64,000 nt of DNA from an uncultured Oscillospiraceae bacterium. Its GTDB lineage: Bacteria > Bacillota > Clostridia > Oscillospirales > Oscillospiraceae. The notes beneath the pieces are model-generated. The model was not told the DNA's origin. It searched no databases and was given only the letters and a program-made list of their open reading frames with translations. Location: positions 124,001 to 188,000 of the forward strand of contig CAKTTB010000001.1 of the NCBI GenBank assembly GCA_934613505.1. The letters run 5' to 3'. Made by a program: the position numbers and the translations under genes. Positions 37,632 through 45,500 of the stretch are shown one piece after another. Numbering within the stretch: position 1 is the stretch's first letter; the number at the start of each line of letters is the position of its first letter.

Positions 37632-37678
37632 GCGGGAGCTGCCTCCCGCCTGTAGAGTTCCAAACCGCGGGCGGTTTG
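37632..37678 (-). promoter_or_regulatory. 5' leader hairpins of S-layer gene
   Basis: Two hairpins lie in the leader: GCGGGA / TCCCGC (37632-37649) and CAAACC / GGTTTG (37661-37678). They may stabilise this probably abundant mRNA; that role is inferred. Confidence 0.45.
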
Positions 37679-37735
37679 CCATGCTGAAATGTGAGCGTGC
37701 AGACACATGGCACACATGCCCGGCAAGATAACCTT

Positions 37736-37764
37736 ATCGTATCACAAAGTGTGGAGCAGTGCAA
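37736..37764 (-). promoter_or_regulatory. Promoter of S-layer gene with upstream direct repeats
   Basis: Minus strand TTGCAC, 17 bases, TACGAT. Just upstream (37780-37808) the unit TTTTGCGATA occurs twice in tandem with a third partial TTTGCG, a possible activator or repressor site. Confidence 0.65.
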
Positions 37765-37842
37765 TGAGAATTTACATAATTTTGCGATACTTTTGCGATA
37801 AGTTTGCGTCCGCGCATGGCTCCGGCCTGCATTGGGTCCGAT

Positions 37843-39078
37843 TCATCTCCGGATAAGAAGCACGGACAGGTCGTTGACGTTCGTGCCGGTGGGGCCGGTC
37901 ACGATCAGTCCGCCGCAGGCCTGCAATGCGTGATAGGAATCGTTCTGCCGCAGGACGTCCGGGATCGAAATGCCCTTCGCAGCCAGCGCGGCGCGGGTCC
38001 CGCCGTCACAGTAGCCGCCGGCGGCATCCGTCGGGCCGTCCGTGCCGTCGGAGCCGAAGGAGAAGACGGCGGTGTCTTTGCACCCGGCGATCTCCTGCGC
38101 AGCGGCGAGCGCCAGCTCCTGATTGCGCCCGCCAAGGCCGGCGCCGGTCAGCTGCACGACGGTCTCGCCGCCGGCGATGAAGGCCAGCGAGGACGTGCAG
38201 TCCTGATGGGATTGCGCGATGGAGGCGAGGAAGCTGCCTGCGTCGCGCGCGGTGCAGCGCAGGCAGCTTGTCAGCACGACGGGCGTATAGCCGAGTCTGC
38301 GGGCGGCCGCTTCTGCGGAGGCGCAGAGCTGGCGCACGCTGCCGGTGATGTGGGTCTCGATGTTGGGGAGCGCTTTCGGCGTTTCCCGCGTCAGAAGCGC
38401 AAGCGCCCGGTCGGAGAGGCGCAGGCTATATTTTTTCACGATCGCCAGCGCCTGCGCGCAGGTGGAGCTGTCCGGACAGGCGGGGCCGGAGGCGATCATA
38501 TCCAGCGGATCGCCCAGAATATCGGACAGGACGATGGAAAAGACCTTCGCAGGCAGGCAGCGCTCGGCGAACCGGCCGCCCTTGACGGCGGACAGGCGCT
38601 TGCGCAGGGTGTTCATCTCCACGATATCCGCGCCGCAGGCCAGCAGCTGCCTGGTGACGTCAGCCATTTCGTCCGCCGGGACGAGCGGACTTTCAAACAG
38701 CGCCGAACCGCCGCCGGAAAGGAGGAACAGCACGGTATCCTCCGCCCGCAGGCCGCTCACCAGCGCCAGCGCGCGGGCCGTCGCCCGGCAGGAATTTTCA
38801 TCGGGGACAGGATGTCCGGCCTCATAGATCTCGAGCGAGCCGATCGGCCCCTGACTGTGGCCGTATTTCGTGATGACGGCGCCGCCCGCTACCTCTTCGC
38901 CCAGTGCGACACTGGCTGCGTGCGCCATCTGCCATGCGGCCTTGCCGGCGGCAATGAGGACCAGCCGGCCCTCCGGTGCATGGAACTGCGCCAGCGCGCG
39001 GCGCACCGCGGCGTCCGGCAGCGCATCGGCCAGCGCTTTGTCAATGATGGCCTGTGCGTCCTGTCTGAGTGTCTGCAT
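37843..39078 (-). CDS. Glycerate 2-kinase, MOFRL family
   Basis: A 411-residue kinase of the DUF4147/MOFRL type, which makes 2-phosphoglycerate from glycerate. Landmarks are VLIAAGKAAWQMAHAAS, the LFLLSGGGSALFESP loop, TLRKRLSAVKGGRFAE and the MOFRL part GGRNQELALAAAQEI...FSFGSDGTDGPTDAAG. The start at 39078 (MQTLRQDAQ) follows AAAGGAGG. Confidence 0.9.
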   Translation of the reverse strand: MQTLRQDAQAIIDKALADALPDAAVRRALAQFHAPEGRLVLIAAGKAAWQMAHAASVALGEEVAGGAVITKYGHSQGPIGSLEIYEAGHPVPDENSCRATARALALVSGLRAEDTVLFLLSGGGSALFESPLVPADEMADVTRQLLACGADIVEMNTLRKRLSAVKGGRFAERCLPAKVFSIVLSDILGDPLDMIASGPACPDSSTCAQALAIVKKYSLRLSDRALALLTRETPKALPNIETHITGSVRQLCASAEAAARRLGYTPVVLTSCLRCTARDAGSFLASIAQSHQDCTSSLAFIAGGETVVQLTGAGLGGRNQELALAAAQEIAGCKDTAVFSFGSDGTDGPTDAAGGYCDGGTRAALAAKGISIPDVLRQNDSYHALQACGGLIVTGPTGTNVNDLSVLLIRR

Positions 39079-39141
39079 AAAACCGCCTCCTTTGAGAAAC
39101 AGTATAAACGGCAGGAATAGGAAAGTCCAGAAAAATAAAAT

Positions 39142-39160
39142 AATAATGACACTCATTATT
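39142..39160. promoter_or_regulatory. Fur/PerR-type operator
   Basis: AATAATGA-CAC-TCATTATT is a perfect 8-bp inverted repeat. It matches the 19-bp Fur box (GATAATGATAATCATTATC) except at the outer bases and two central ones. It lies 14 bases before a TAGAAT -10 box and 76 before the rubrerythrin start. Confidence 0.7.
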
Positions 39161-39235
39161 GGAATATCTATGGTAGAATAGAATATAAAAAACAAGACCA
39201 AAAACAAGACAAACTATGATCAAAGGAGCATGAAC

Positions 39236-39775
39236 ATGAACAACAAATATGCAGGCACGAAAACGGAAAATAATCTGCGCGCGGCCTTTGCCGGCGAATC
39301 GCAGGCGAGGAACCAATATACCTTCTTTGCCTCCGTCGCCAAAAAAGAGGGCTATGAGCAGATGGCGGCGCTGTTTCTGAAGACGGCGGAGAACGAGAAG
39401 GAACACGCAAAGCTCTGGCTCAAGGAGCTGGCCGGGATCGGCGACACAAAGGCCAATCTGGCCGCAGCCGCCGCAGGCGAGAACTACGAGTGGACGGATA
39501 TGTATCAGGACTTTGCCAAAACCGCCGAGGAAGAGGGCTTCCCGGAGCTGGCGCACCGCTTCCGTCTCGTTGCCGAGATCGAAAAGCACCACGAAGAGCG
39601 CTACCGTGCGCTGCTGCACAATCTGGAGACGGCGCAGGTCTTTGAAAAGAGCGAGGTCAGGGTCTGGGAGTGCCGCAACTGCGGTCACATCGTCGTCGGC
39701 ACAAAGGCGCCGGAGGTCTGCCCGGTCTGCAATTATCCGCAGAGCTACTTTGAGCTGCGGGAAGAGAACTACTGA
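39236..39775 (+). CDS. Rubrerythrin
   Basis: A 179-residue peroxide-reducing protein of anaerobes. The N-terminal four-helix diiron domain has [18 protein letters not shown] and [10 protein letters not shown], which carry the ligands. The C-terminal rubredoxin-like site is CRNCGHIV...CPVCNYP. The start at 39236 has AAAGGAG seven bases upstream; an ATG at 39230 is too close. The Fur/PerR-type box upstream fits peroxide or iron control. Confidence 0.95.
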   Translation: MNNKYAGTKTENNLRAAFAGESQARNQYTFFASVAKKEGYEQMAALFLKTAENEKEHAKLWLKELAGIGDTKANLAAAAAGENYEWTDMYQDFAKTAEEEGFPELAHRFRLVAEIEKHHEERYRALLHNLETAQVFEKSEVRVWECRNCGHIVVGTKAPEVCPVCNYPQSYFELREENY

Positions 39776-39829
39776 GAATTGAAAAAGCCTGTAGGGGCGG
39801 ACGACCCCGCAAAGCTTAATAAAGAATAC

Positions 39830-39861
39830 AAAAAAGCGGCTGCCGGAGCAGCCGCTTTTTT
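39830..39861. terminator. Bidirectional terminator
   Basis: A 14-bp stem AAAAAAGCGGCTGC / GCAGCCGCTTTTTT with a CGGA loop between the convergent rubrerythrin and BMP genes. Confidence 0.95.
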
Positions 39862-39877
39862 ATGTGATTGTTGTGTC

Positions 39878-41209
39878 TTAGTTCAGCTCGGTGATGCCGT
39901 CGATCCGCAGCTGGAAGGACGGAGCGGACTGGAAGTAGGACTCGTGGTAGTAACCGTCGATGATCGCTTCGTCTGCATCGGGCGTGAAGTCGCCGTCCGT
40001 GTCAGTTGCGAATGCGCTGGTGACGGTCTCACCGCCAACGGTGAACTTGCTGGTATCAAAGACGTGCAGGCTGCCGTCCTTGATGGCAGCGATGACTTCG
40101 TCGACCTTCTCCTGCGTGCCGGGCGCGCAGGACGGGCCAAGCGGAGTGAGGGTGACAGCGTCAGCCTCGTAGCCCTGGCACCAGTTCTGATCGAAGGACT
40201 CGCCGTTCATGACAGCATTGAATGCGTACTCATAGAAGACTTCCCAAACATTGGTCGGAGAGGTCAGAGCGGAGTTCGGAGCAACTGCGAGCATGTCGAC
40301 GTTGTAGCCGACGCAGTAGACGGTGGTGCCGGCGGCCAGAGCTTCTTCGCAGGCGGACGGAGCACCGGTGGAGTCAGCGTGCTGGCTGATGATGATGCAG
40401 CCGTCAGCGATCAGAGCCTTGGCAGCTTCGTTTTCAGCGGTGATGTTGAACCAGGAGTTCGTGTACTGAACCTGCATGGCGACATCGGGAACGATGCTCT
40501 GCACGCCAAGGAAGAACGCGGTGTAGCCGGAAACGACTTCTGCGTACGGATAAGCGCCGACGTAGCCGATCTTGATCTTGCCGTCAGCATCCTTGTTCTT
40601 GTCTTCGACCTTGCCTTCGTCGATGAGCTGCTGCAGCTTCATGCCGGCGACAACGCCGCCGACGTAGCGGGCTTCATAGATGCCGGTGAAAGCGTTGTGG
40701 AAGTTGTCGAGATTGTCAGCTCTGGCGGTGTCGCCGGTCATAGCGACGAACTGCACGTCGGGATATTCCTCAGCAGCCTGACGGCAGAAGGACTGATGGC
40801 CATAGGAGTTGGTAATGACGATCTGGCAGCCCTGATCGACGCAGTCGACGCAGGCGTCATAGCAGGCTTCGTCTTCGCCGATGGAGTATTTCCAGACGAT
40901 GTTGCTCTCGCTGATGCCCAGAGCCTTGGCGGCTTCCTGGATGCCCTTGATGTGAGAATAGGTATAGCCCTCATTCTCGTCGCCGATCAGGACAACGCCG
41001 ATCTTGATGTCGGTGCCGACAGCGTCGCCGGCAGGCTCAGCAGTCTCGTCCGCCGGGGTCTCGTCGGCGGGAGCCTCTGCGGTGTCCTCGGTGGCTGCGG
41101 GAGTGGTGGTCTCGTCAGCTGCGGGGGTCGCGTCCTTCGTGCTGGAAGCGCAGGCTGCCAGAGCGAAGACCATGACGAGCGCAAGAAGCAGAGCGATGAT
41201 CTTTTTCAT
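39878..41209 (-). CDS. BMP-family substrate-binding lipoprotein
   Basis: A 443-residue ABC-importer binding protein of the BMP/PnrA family, members of which bind purine nucleosides. The signal peptide ends in the lipobox FALAACAS (Cys19), followed by a Thr/Ala/Glu-rich linker (about residues 22-62), then KIGVVLIGDENEGYTYSHIKG and VGAYPYAEVVSGYTAFFLG. The start at 41209 follows AGGAGG. The permease and ATPase genes are not next to it. The divergent neighbour is a guanine deaminase, which supports a purine role. Confidence 0.9.
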   Translation of the reverse strand: MKKIIALLLALVMVFALAACASSTKDATPAADETTTPAATEDTAEAPADETPADETAEPAGDAVGTDIKIGVVLIGDENEGYTYSHIKGIQEAAKALGISESNIVWKYSIGEDEACYDACVDCVDQGCQIVITNSYGHQSFCRQAAEEYPDVQFVAMTGDTARADNLDNFHNAFTGIYEARYVGGVVAGMKLQQLIDEGKVEDKNKDADGKIKIGYVGAYPYAEVVSGYTAFFLGVQSIVPDVAMQVQYTNSWFNITAENEAAKALIADGCIIISQHADSTGAPSACEEALAAGTTVYCVGYNVDMLAVAPNSALTSPTNVWEVFYEYAFNAVMNGESFDQNWCQGYEADAVTLTPLGPSCAPGTQEKVDEVIAAIKDGSLHVFDTSKFTVGGETVTSAFATDTDGDFTPDADEAIIDGYYHESYFQSAPSFQLRIDGITELN

Positions 41210-41538
41210 GTATTCGTTCCTCCTAAAAAAAATTGTGACAAACGTCACAGCAATGCCGTGCGGAAAGTTCGCACAACAAAACGGATGCCTGTATTTTACT
41301 CGATTCTGCCGCAAAATGCAATCCGTTTTTTAGATATTTCTGTACAAGATTATGAAAAAACGGAACGAATACCTGAAAAATTTTTAGGTTTTTGGGGGCT
41401 TTGTTATATTTGTAGCAATGCGGGCGGAGGATTTCGTGAAGAACGACCAAGAACATAAGTGGAAATTCTGCGGGCCATTATGATATGATATTTCTGAACG
41501 GGCCATGAGAGCGCCCGCCGAAAAGGAGCACACAGAAC
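41210..41538. other. 329-base divergent intergenic region
   Basis: Between the BMP gene and the guanine deaminase gene. It holds the minus-strand promoter TTGCAT-N17-TAAAAT (41293-41321), the CRP-like dyad, and a -10-like TATGAT pair at 41479-41489 for the plus gene. No riboswitch fold or RNA gene was recognised. Confidence 0.6.
41234..41249. promoter_or_regulatory. CRP/FNR-like dyad in 5' leader
   Basis: TGTGAC-AAAC-GTCACA is a perfect dyad that also fits the CRP-family consensus TGTGA-N6-TCACA. It lies downstream of the predicted promoter (41293-41321) and just before the ribosome site of the BMP gene, a position suited to repression. Confidence 0.5.
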
Positions 41539-42813
41539 GTGAACAATTATATTGTAAAGGGAAATTTCTGCTACAGCCGCAGCATGGACGAGCTGGTCTG
41601 CGAGGAAAATGCCTGCGCCGTCATTGAGAATGGCCGCGTCACGGGCGTATTCCATACGCTGCCGGAGCGGTATGCCGCGCTGCCGGTCCTGGATTACGGC
41701 GATCGGCTGATCCTGCCGGGCATGACCGACCTGCATGTACATGCACCGCAGTTTTCCTTCCGCGGGCTCGGCATGGATATGGAGCTGCTGGAGTGGCTGA
41801 ACACGTATACCTTCCCTGAAGAATCCAAATATAAAGAGCTGGACTATGCCGAGCGCGCCTACGGCAGCTTTGTAAGCCATCTGCTGCACAGCACGACCAC
41901 GCGCGCGGCCATCTTCGCCACCATCCACGTCCCGGCCACGGAGCTTCTCATGCAGAAGCTGGAGGATGCGGGGCTGGGCTGCTATGTCGGCAAGGTCAAT
42001 ATGAACCGCAATTCGCCCGCATACCTGCGCGAGATCTCGACCAATCAGGCCCTGCGCGACACCGAGCGGTGGATCTGCGAGACGAAGGAGCGCTATGCGC
42101 ACGTAAAGCCCATCCTGACGCCGCGCTTCATCCCGTCGTGCACGGATGACCTTATGTACGGCCTTGCGCGGCTGCGCGAAAAATACGATCTTCCGGTGCA
42201 GAGCCATCTGTCGGAGAATTACTCCGAGATCGCATGGATCCGCGAGCTGTGTCCGCGGTCAAAGAACTACGGCGACGCCTATGCCCAGTTTGACCTGTTC
42301 GGCGGCCGGTATCCTTGCATCATGGCGCACTGCGTACATTCCAATGAAGAGGAACAGGCGCTGATGAAGGAAAACGGCGTGTTCATTGCGCATTCGCCGG
42401 AATCCAACATGAATCTCGCCTCCGGCGTCGCGCCGGTCAACAAATTCCTCGACGACGGCCTGCGCGTCGGCCTTGCGACGGATGTCGCGGGCGGCAGCCA
42501 CGAGAGCATGCTCCGCGCCATGACCCACGCCATTCAGGCGTCCAAGCTCCGCTGGCGGCTGTATGATCAGGACGTGAAGCCCCTGTCCTTTGAGCGTGCG
42601 TTCTATCTCGCCACCATGGGCGGCGGCGCGTTCTTCGGCAAGGTCGGCTCGTTCCTCGGGGGGTACGAATTTGACGCCGTCGTGCTGGACGACACGACGC
42701 TCGATCACCCGCAGGAGCTGTCCGTCCGCGCCCGGCTCGAACGCGCGGCCTATCTGGCCGACGACCGGAACCTCACGGCGAAGTTTGTCGCGGGCGAGAA
42801 AATTCTCGGTTGA
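41539..42813 (+). CDS. guaD: Guanine deaminase / related amidohydrolase
   Basis: A 424-residue metal-dependent amidohydrolase that fits guanine deaminase, converting guanine to xanthine. Zinc ligands are His66 and His68 in PGMTDLHVHAPQ, a histidine in VQSHLSEN, one in MAHCVH, and the aspartate in GLATDVAGG. The start is GTG at 41539 behind AAAAGGAG. Its neighbour, a nucleoside-type BMP lipoprotein, supports purine salvage. Its stop overlaps the -35 of the queT promoter. Confidence 0.8.
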   Translation: MNNYIVKGNFCYSRSMDELVCEENACAVIENGRVTGVFHTLPERYAALPVLDYGDRLILPGMTDLHVHAPQFSFRGLGMDMELLEWLNTYTFPEESKYKELDYAERAYGSFVSHLLHSTTTRAAIFATIHVPATELLMQKLEDAGLGCYVGKVNMNRNSPAYLREISTNQALRDTERWICETKERYAHVKPILTPRFIPSCTDDLMYGLARLREKYDLPVQSHLSENYSEIAWIRELCPRSKNYGDAYAQFDLFGGRYPCIMAHCVHSNEEEQALMKENGVFIAHSPESNMNLASGVAPVNKFLDDGLRVGLATDVAGGSHESMLRAMTHAIQASKLRWRLYDQDVKPLSFERAFYLATMGGGAFFGKVGSFLGGYEFDAVVLDDTTLDHPQELSVRARLERAAYLADDRNLTAKFVAGEKILG

Positions 42814-42838
42814 CAAACGGCCGGTTCTTTTGTAGAAT
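42810..42838 (+). promoter_or_regulatory. Promoter of queT
   Basis: TTGACA, 17 bases, TAGAAT; the -35 box overlaps the guaD stop codon. Confidence 0.85.
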
Positions 42839-42881
42839 ACAGCCGCAATTGCATAGCGCCGAAAAGAAATAATACCGGCGC

Positions 42882-42921
42882 AGACAGTTCGTGACCATCC
42901 TGTCTTAAAATAAAACTAGGG
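42882..42921 (+). ncRNA. preQ1-I riboswitch aptamer
   Basis: Stem AGACAG / CTGTCT encloses a 12-base loop TTCGTGACCATC, followed by the A-rich tail TTAAAATAAAACTAGGG. The loop CC can pair with the final GG to close the H-type pseudoknot. This agrees with my memory of the preQ1-I consensus (GGTTCGTGACCA... then AAAACTAGG). It precedes a queuosine-precursor transporter, as expected. Confidence 0.88.
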
Positions 42922-42933
42922 ACGCTGAAAAGC

Positions 42934-42964
42934 AAAAGATGGGCGCACTGCGTCCATCTTTTTT
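42934..42964 (+). terminator. Riboswitch terminator (expression platform)
   Basis: AAAAGATGG / CCATCTTTT hairpin followed by T, 13 bases after the aptamer and before queT. Ligand binding would favour termination. Confidence 0.85.
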
Positions 42965-42998
42965 ATCCCTCCGGCAATTGCAGAAGGAGGAACAAACC

Positions 42999-43499
42999 AT
43001 GAAAAAACTCACCACCCGCCAGATCGCGCTGAACGGCGTGATCGCTGGCCTGTACGCGGCCATCACCATCCTGACCGCGTCCTTCGCCTACGGCAACATC
43101 CAGTTCCGAATCGCGGACGCGCTGTGCGTGCTTGTCGCGCTGGATCCGTCTCTGACGATCGGCCTGACGCTGGGCTGCCTGATCGCCAATATCTTCTCGA
43201 CAGTGTCGGCGCTCGATATCGTCATCGGCACGGCCGGGACGCTGCTGGGCTGCCTGCTTGCGGCGAAGGTCCGAAAAGATTGGCTCGTGCCGGTGCCGGT
43301 CATTCTGGCCAATGCAGTCCTTGTCGGCGCGATGCTGGCCTATGTGCTGACGCCCGGCGCGCTGCTGCAGGGCTTCCTGATCAACGGCGGCGAGGTGCTG
43401 CTGGGTGAAGCAGTTGTCCTGTATGCCCTCGGCGTGCCGCTGCTGCTCTTCTTCCGCAAGTCCGGTCTGATGGACCGCCTGCTGAACGGGAAACGGTAA
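42999..43499 (+). CDS. queT: QueT-type queuosine precursor transporter (ECF S component)
   Basis: A 166-residue membrane protein with about five helices. It has the QueT-like start KKLTTRQIALNGVIAGLYAA and the QFRIADALCVL motif. It would bind preQ1 or a related base and work with a shared ECF energizing module encoded elsewhere. AGAAGGAGG precedes the ATG. Confidence 0.9.
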   Translation: MKKLTTRQIALNGVIAGLYAAITILTASFAYGNIQFRIADALCVLVALDPSLTIGLTLGCLIANIFSTVSALDIVIGTAGTLLGCLLAAKVRKDWLVPVPVILANAVLVGAMLAYVLTPGALLQGFLINGGEVLLGEAVVLYALGVPLLLFFRKSGLMDRLLNGKR

Positions 43500-43515
43500 T
43501 AGAAATTAAAAATAA

Positions 43516-43555
43516 AAACGCTGCGAACCGGATGGTGGGTTCGCAGCGTTTGTTT
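43516..43555. terminator. Terminator of queT
   Basis: A 14-bp stem AAACGCTGCGAACC / GGTTCGCAGCGTTT with T-rich tail TGTTTATT. Confidence 0.9.
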
Positions 43556-43736
43556 ATTCTATTTCAATGTTCTTAACACCGTGCGCCAGAATCAGGTTAA
43601 TGAGTTCATTTCGAGAACGGTTGGTTTCCGCGGAAAGGCGATCCAGCTCGGCCAGCGTTTCCTCCCGGATGCGGACGGTAATGACGCGGCTGCCGTCCTC
43701 GCCGCGCTTCTGGATCTTCAAAGGCTCACTTTTCAT
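43554..43736 (-). CDS. Ribbon-helix-helix small protein
   Basis: A 60-residue protein with a ribbon-helix-helix pattern: the strand SRVITVRIREETLAELDRLS then ETNRSRNELINLILAHG. Such proteins bind DNA as dimers, often as antitoxins or copy regulators. The start at 43736 (MKSEPLKIQ) has GAGGTG upstream. No toxin-like partner is next to it. Confidence 0.75.
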   Translation of the reverse strand: MKSEPLKIQKRGEDGSRVITVRIREETLAELDRLSAETNRSRNELINLILAHGVKNIEIE

Positions 43737-43850
43737 TGCATGGCACCTCTCAATCTGTAGTTGATTATAGATTGACAAGAAGGTGCAAGATATATTACAA
43801 TTAAAACACAAAAAGACTACAACATGAAAGTGATATAGATATGTGCTGTT

Positions 43851-44057
43851 TTATCCTTTGTCCGGCCTGTATTCCGCGATCTCGTCCAGACCGCAGCCCA
43901 GGATCCGGCAGAGCTGGTTCAGCGTGTAGGTATTGACATTTTCATTCTTCCGCAGCCGGTCGAGCTGACCGGTGCTGAATTTATACTCCTGGATCAGCCG
44001 GTACTGCGAGACGCCTTTCTTTTTCATGGTATCCCACAAGCGGTCAAAAACGATCAT
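43851..44057 (-). CDS. Small XRE-type helix-turn-helix protein
   Basis: A 68-residue Cro/CI-type DNA-binding protein: VSQYRLIQEYKFSTGQLDRL then NTYTLNQLCRILGCGLDEIA. The start at 44057 has GGGAG eight bases upstream. It is divergent from a 56-residue frame, and the inverted repeat at 44069-44096 between them overlaps its likely -10 box, so autoregulation is inferred. Confidence 0.85.
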   Translation of the reverse strand: MIVFDRLWDTMKKKGVSQYRLIQEYKFSTGQLDRLRKNENVNTYTLNQLCRILGCGLDEIAEYRPDKG

Positions 44058-44068
44058 ACAGAACACTC

Positions 44069-44096
44069 CCTAATACAATACAACCATCGTATTAGG
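44069..44096. promoter_or_regulatory. Operator-like inverted repeat
   Basis: CCTAATAC and GTATTAGG, 12 bases apart, form a perfect 8-bp dyad between the divergent XRE gene and the small plus-strand gene. The minus-strand promoter TTGTCA-N17-TACGAT (44086-44114) overlaps its right arm. Confidence 0.6.
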
Positions 44097-44107
44097 ATGC
44101 CCTGCAA

Positions 44108-44136
44108 TTGACAATTGCCCGCAAACGGGCTATATT
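44108..44136 (+). promoter_or_regulatory. Promoter of 44155 gene
   Basis: TTGACA, 17 bases, TATATT. Its -35 overlaps the -35 of the divergent promoter (CAATTGACAATTG). Confidence 0.8.
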
Positions 44137-44154
44137 GGCCGGGGAGGTGAGCGT

Positions 44155-44325
44155 ATGCAAGGCAATGAGCTGGAAGAGGCCTTTGCGGCCTTTCTGGAAG
44201 AAACGGAGTTTTACGAGGCGAGCGCCGCCCTGCGCGCACTGGCGCGGGCGGCATTTGAAGCAGGCTGCACGGCTGCCGGAAGGAAGACATGCGAAGCTGC
44301 GGATGAAGCCTCAGAGCCGGAATAG
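44155..44325 (+). CDS. 56-residue acidic helical protein
   Basis: A short protein starting MQGNELEEAFAAFLEETEFY, rich in Glu and Ala and probably helical, ending EASEPE. It has GGGGAGGTG at 44141-44149, a near-consensus promoter and a terminator after it, so it is probably a real gene. No family is recognised. Pairing with the divergent XRE regulator is the only clue. Confidence 0.6.
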   Translation: MQGNELEEAFAAFLEETEFYEASAALRALARAAFEAGCTAAGRKTCEAADEASEPE

Positions 44326-44329
44326 ATAA

Positions 44330-44363
44330 AAAATCTCCTCTGCTGAAAAGCAGAGGAGATTTT
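44330..44363. terminator. Bidirectional terminator
   Basis: A stem AAATCTCCTCTGCT / AGCAGAGGAGATTT with a GAAA loop between the 56-residue gene and fba. Confidence 0.92.
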
Positions 44364-44372
44364 ATTTAATAC

Positions 44373-45341
44373 TTAGGCCTTGCCGGCGCAGCCGAGGACG
44401 TCACGCAGCTTGTGGCGGACGAGCTCCTTGATGTTGGCGCGGGCGGGCTTGAGATACTCGCGCGGGTCGAACTTGTCGGGATGCTCGTTGAAGAACTGAC
44501 GGATGGTGCCGGTCATGGCAAGACGCAGGTCGGAGTCGATGTTGATCTTGCAGACGGACAGCTCAGCGGCGTGGCGCAGCTGTTCTTCGGGGATACCGAC
44601 TGCATCGGGCATCTTGCCGCCGTTGTCGTTGATCATCTTGACGTATTCCTGCGGGACGGAGGAAGAGCCGTGCAGAACGATCGGGAAGCCGGGCAGACGC
44701 TTGGAGACCTCTTCGAGCACGTCGAAGCGGAGGGGAGGCGGGACCAGAATGCCCTTTTCGTTGCGGGTGCACTGGGCAGCGGTGAACTTGTATGCGCCGT
44801 GGCTGGTGCCGATGGCGATGGCCAGAGAGTCGCAGCCGGTCTTGGAGACGAACTCTTCGACCTCTTCCGGACGGGTATAGGAGGCAGCGTGCGCCGCGAC
44901 CTTGACTTCGTCCTCGATGCCGGCCAGCGTGCCGAGCTCAGCTTCAACGACGACACCGTGGTCATGGGCGTACTCGACGACCTTGCGGGTGATCTCGATG
45001 TTCTCGGCGAACGGCTTGGAGGAAGCGTCAATCATAACGGAGGTGAAGCCGCCGTCGATGCAGGACTTGCAGGTCTCGAAGTCGGGGCCGTGGTCCAGAT
45101 GCAGCGCGATGGGGATATCGGGGCAGCAGAGAACGGCAGCCTCGACCAGCTTGACCAGATAGTTGTGGTTGGCGTAGGCGCGGGCGCCCTTGGATACCTG
45201 CAGAATGACAGGAGCGTGCTCTTCCTGGCAGGCCTCGGTGATGCCCTGAACGATTTCCATGTTGTTGACGTTGAAAGCGCCGATGGCGTAGCCGCCGTCG
45301 TAAGCCTTCTTGAACATTTCGGTTGTAGTTACCAGAGGCAT
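44373..45341 (-). CDS. fba: Class II fructose-bisphosphate aldolase
   Basis: A 322-residue zinc aldolase that splits fructose 1,6-bisphosphate. It has the start AIGAFNVNNMEIVQGI, the zinc-binding LHLDHGPDFETCKSCIDGG and GTSHGAYKF, and LHGSSSVPQEYV. It is transcribed away from the phosphofructokinase gene, with paired promoters in the 159-base gap. Confidence 0.95.
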   Translation of the reverse strand: MPLVTTTEMFKKAYDGGYAIGAFNVNNMEIVQGITEACQEEHAPVILQVSKGARAYANHNYLVKLVEAAVLCCPDIPIALHLDHGPDFETCKSCIDGGFTSVMIDASSKPFAENIEITRKVVEYAHDHGVVVEAELGTLAGIEDEVKVAAHAASYTRPEEVEEFVSKTGCDSLAIAIGTSHGAYKFTAAQCTRNEKGILVPPPLRFDVLEEVSKRLPGFPIVLHGSSSVPQEYVKMINDNGGKMPDAVGIPEEQLRHAAELSVCKINIDSDLRLAMTGTIRQFFNEHPDKFDPREYLKPARANIKELVRHKLRDVLGCAGKA

Positions 45342-45378
45342 AATGACATCTCCTTGTTTTATTCAAATTCCATAAAAG

Positions 45379-45407
45379 ATTCTAGCAAATTTCAGTAATA
45401 TTTGCAA
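45379..45407 (-). promoter_or_regulatory. Promoter of fba
   Basis: Minus strand TTGCAA, 17 bases, TAGAAT. Confidence 0.82.
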
Positions 45408-45415
45408 TAGACGAA

Positions 45416-45444
45416 TTTACAATTTCAAAAAAATGTGGTATATT
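45416..45444 (+). promoter_or_regulatory. Promoter of phosphofructokinase gene
   Basis: TTTACA, 17 bases, TATATT; its -35 is nine bases from the divergent fba -35. Confidence 0.8.
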
Positions 45445-45500
45445 CTCTTTGTTCATAATGATCACGTAAGTGAGAAACTGTTTATGTGGAGGTAATTACT

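Noticed and set aside
39788..39811. GGGGCGGACGACCCC stretch resembling a common gut-Clostridia repeat
   Set aside because: Only a short fragment; too little to call a repeat copy.
43554..44066. Toxin-antitoxin locus made of the ribbon-helix-helix and XRE proteins
   Set aside because: The two are not adjacent as a pair, and no toxin-like gene lies beside either one.
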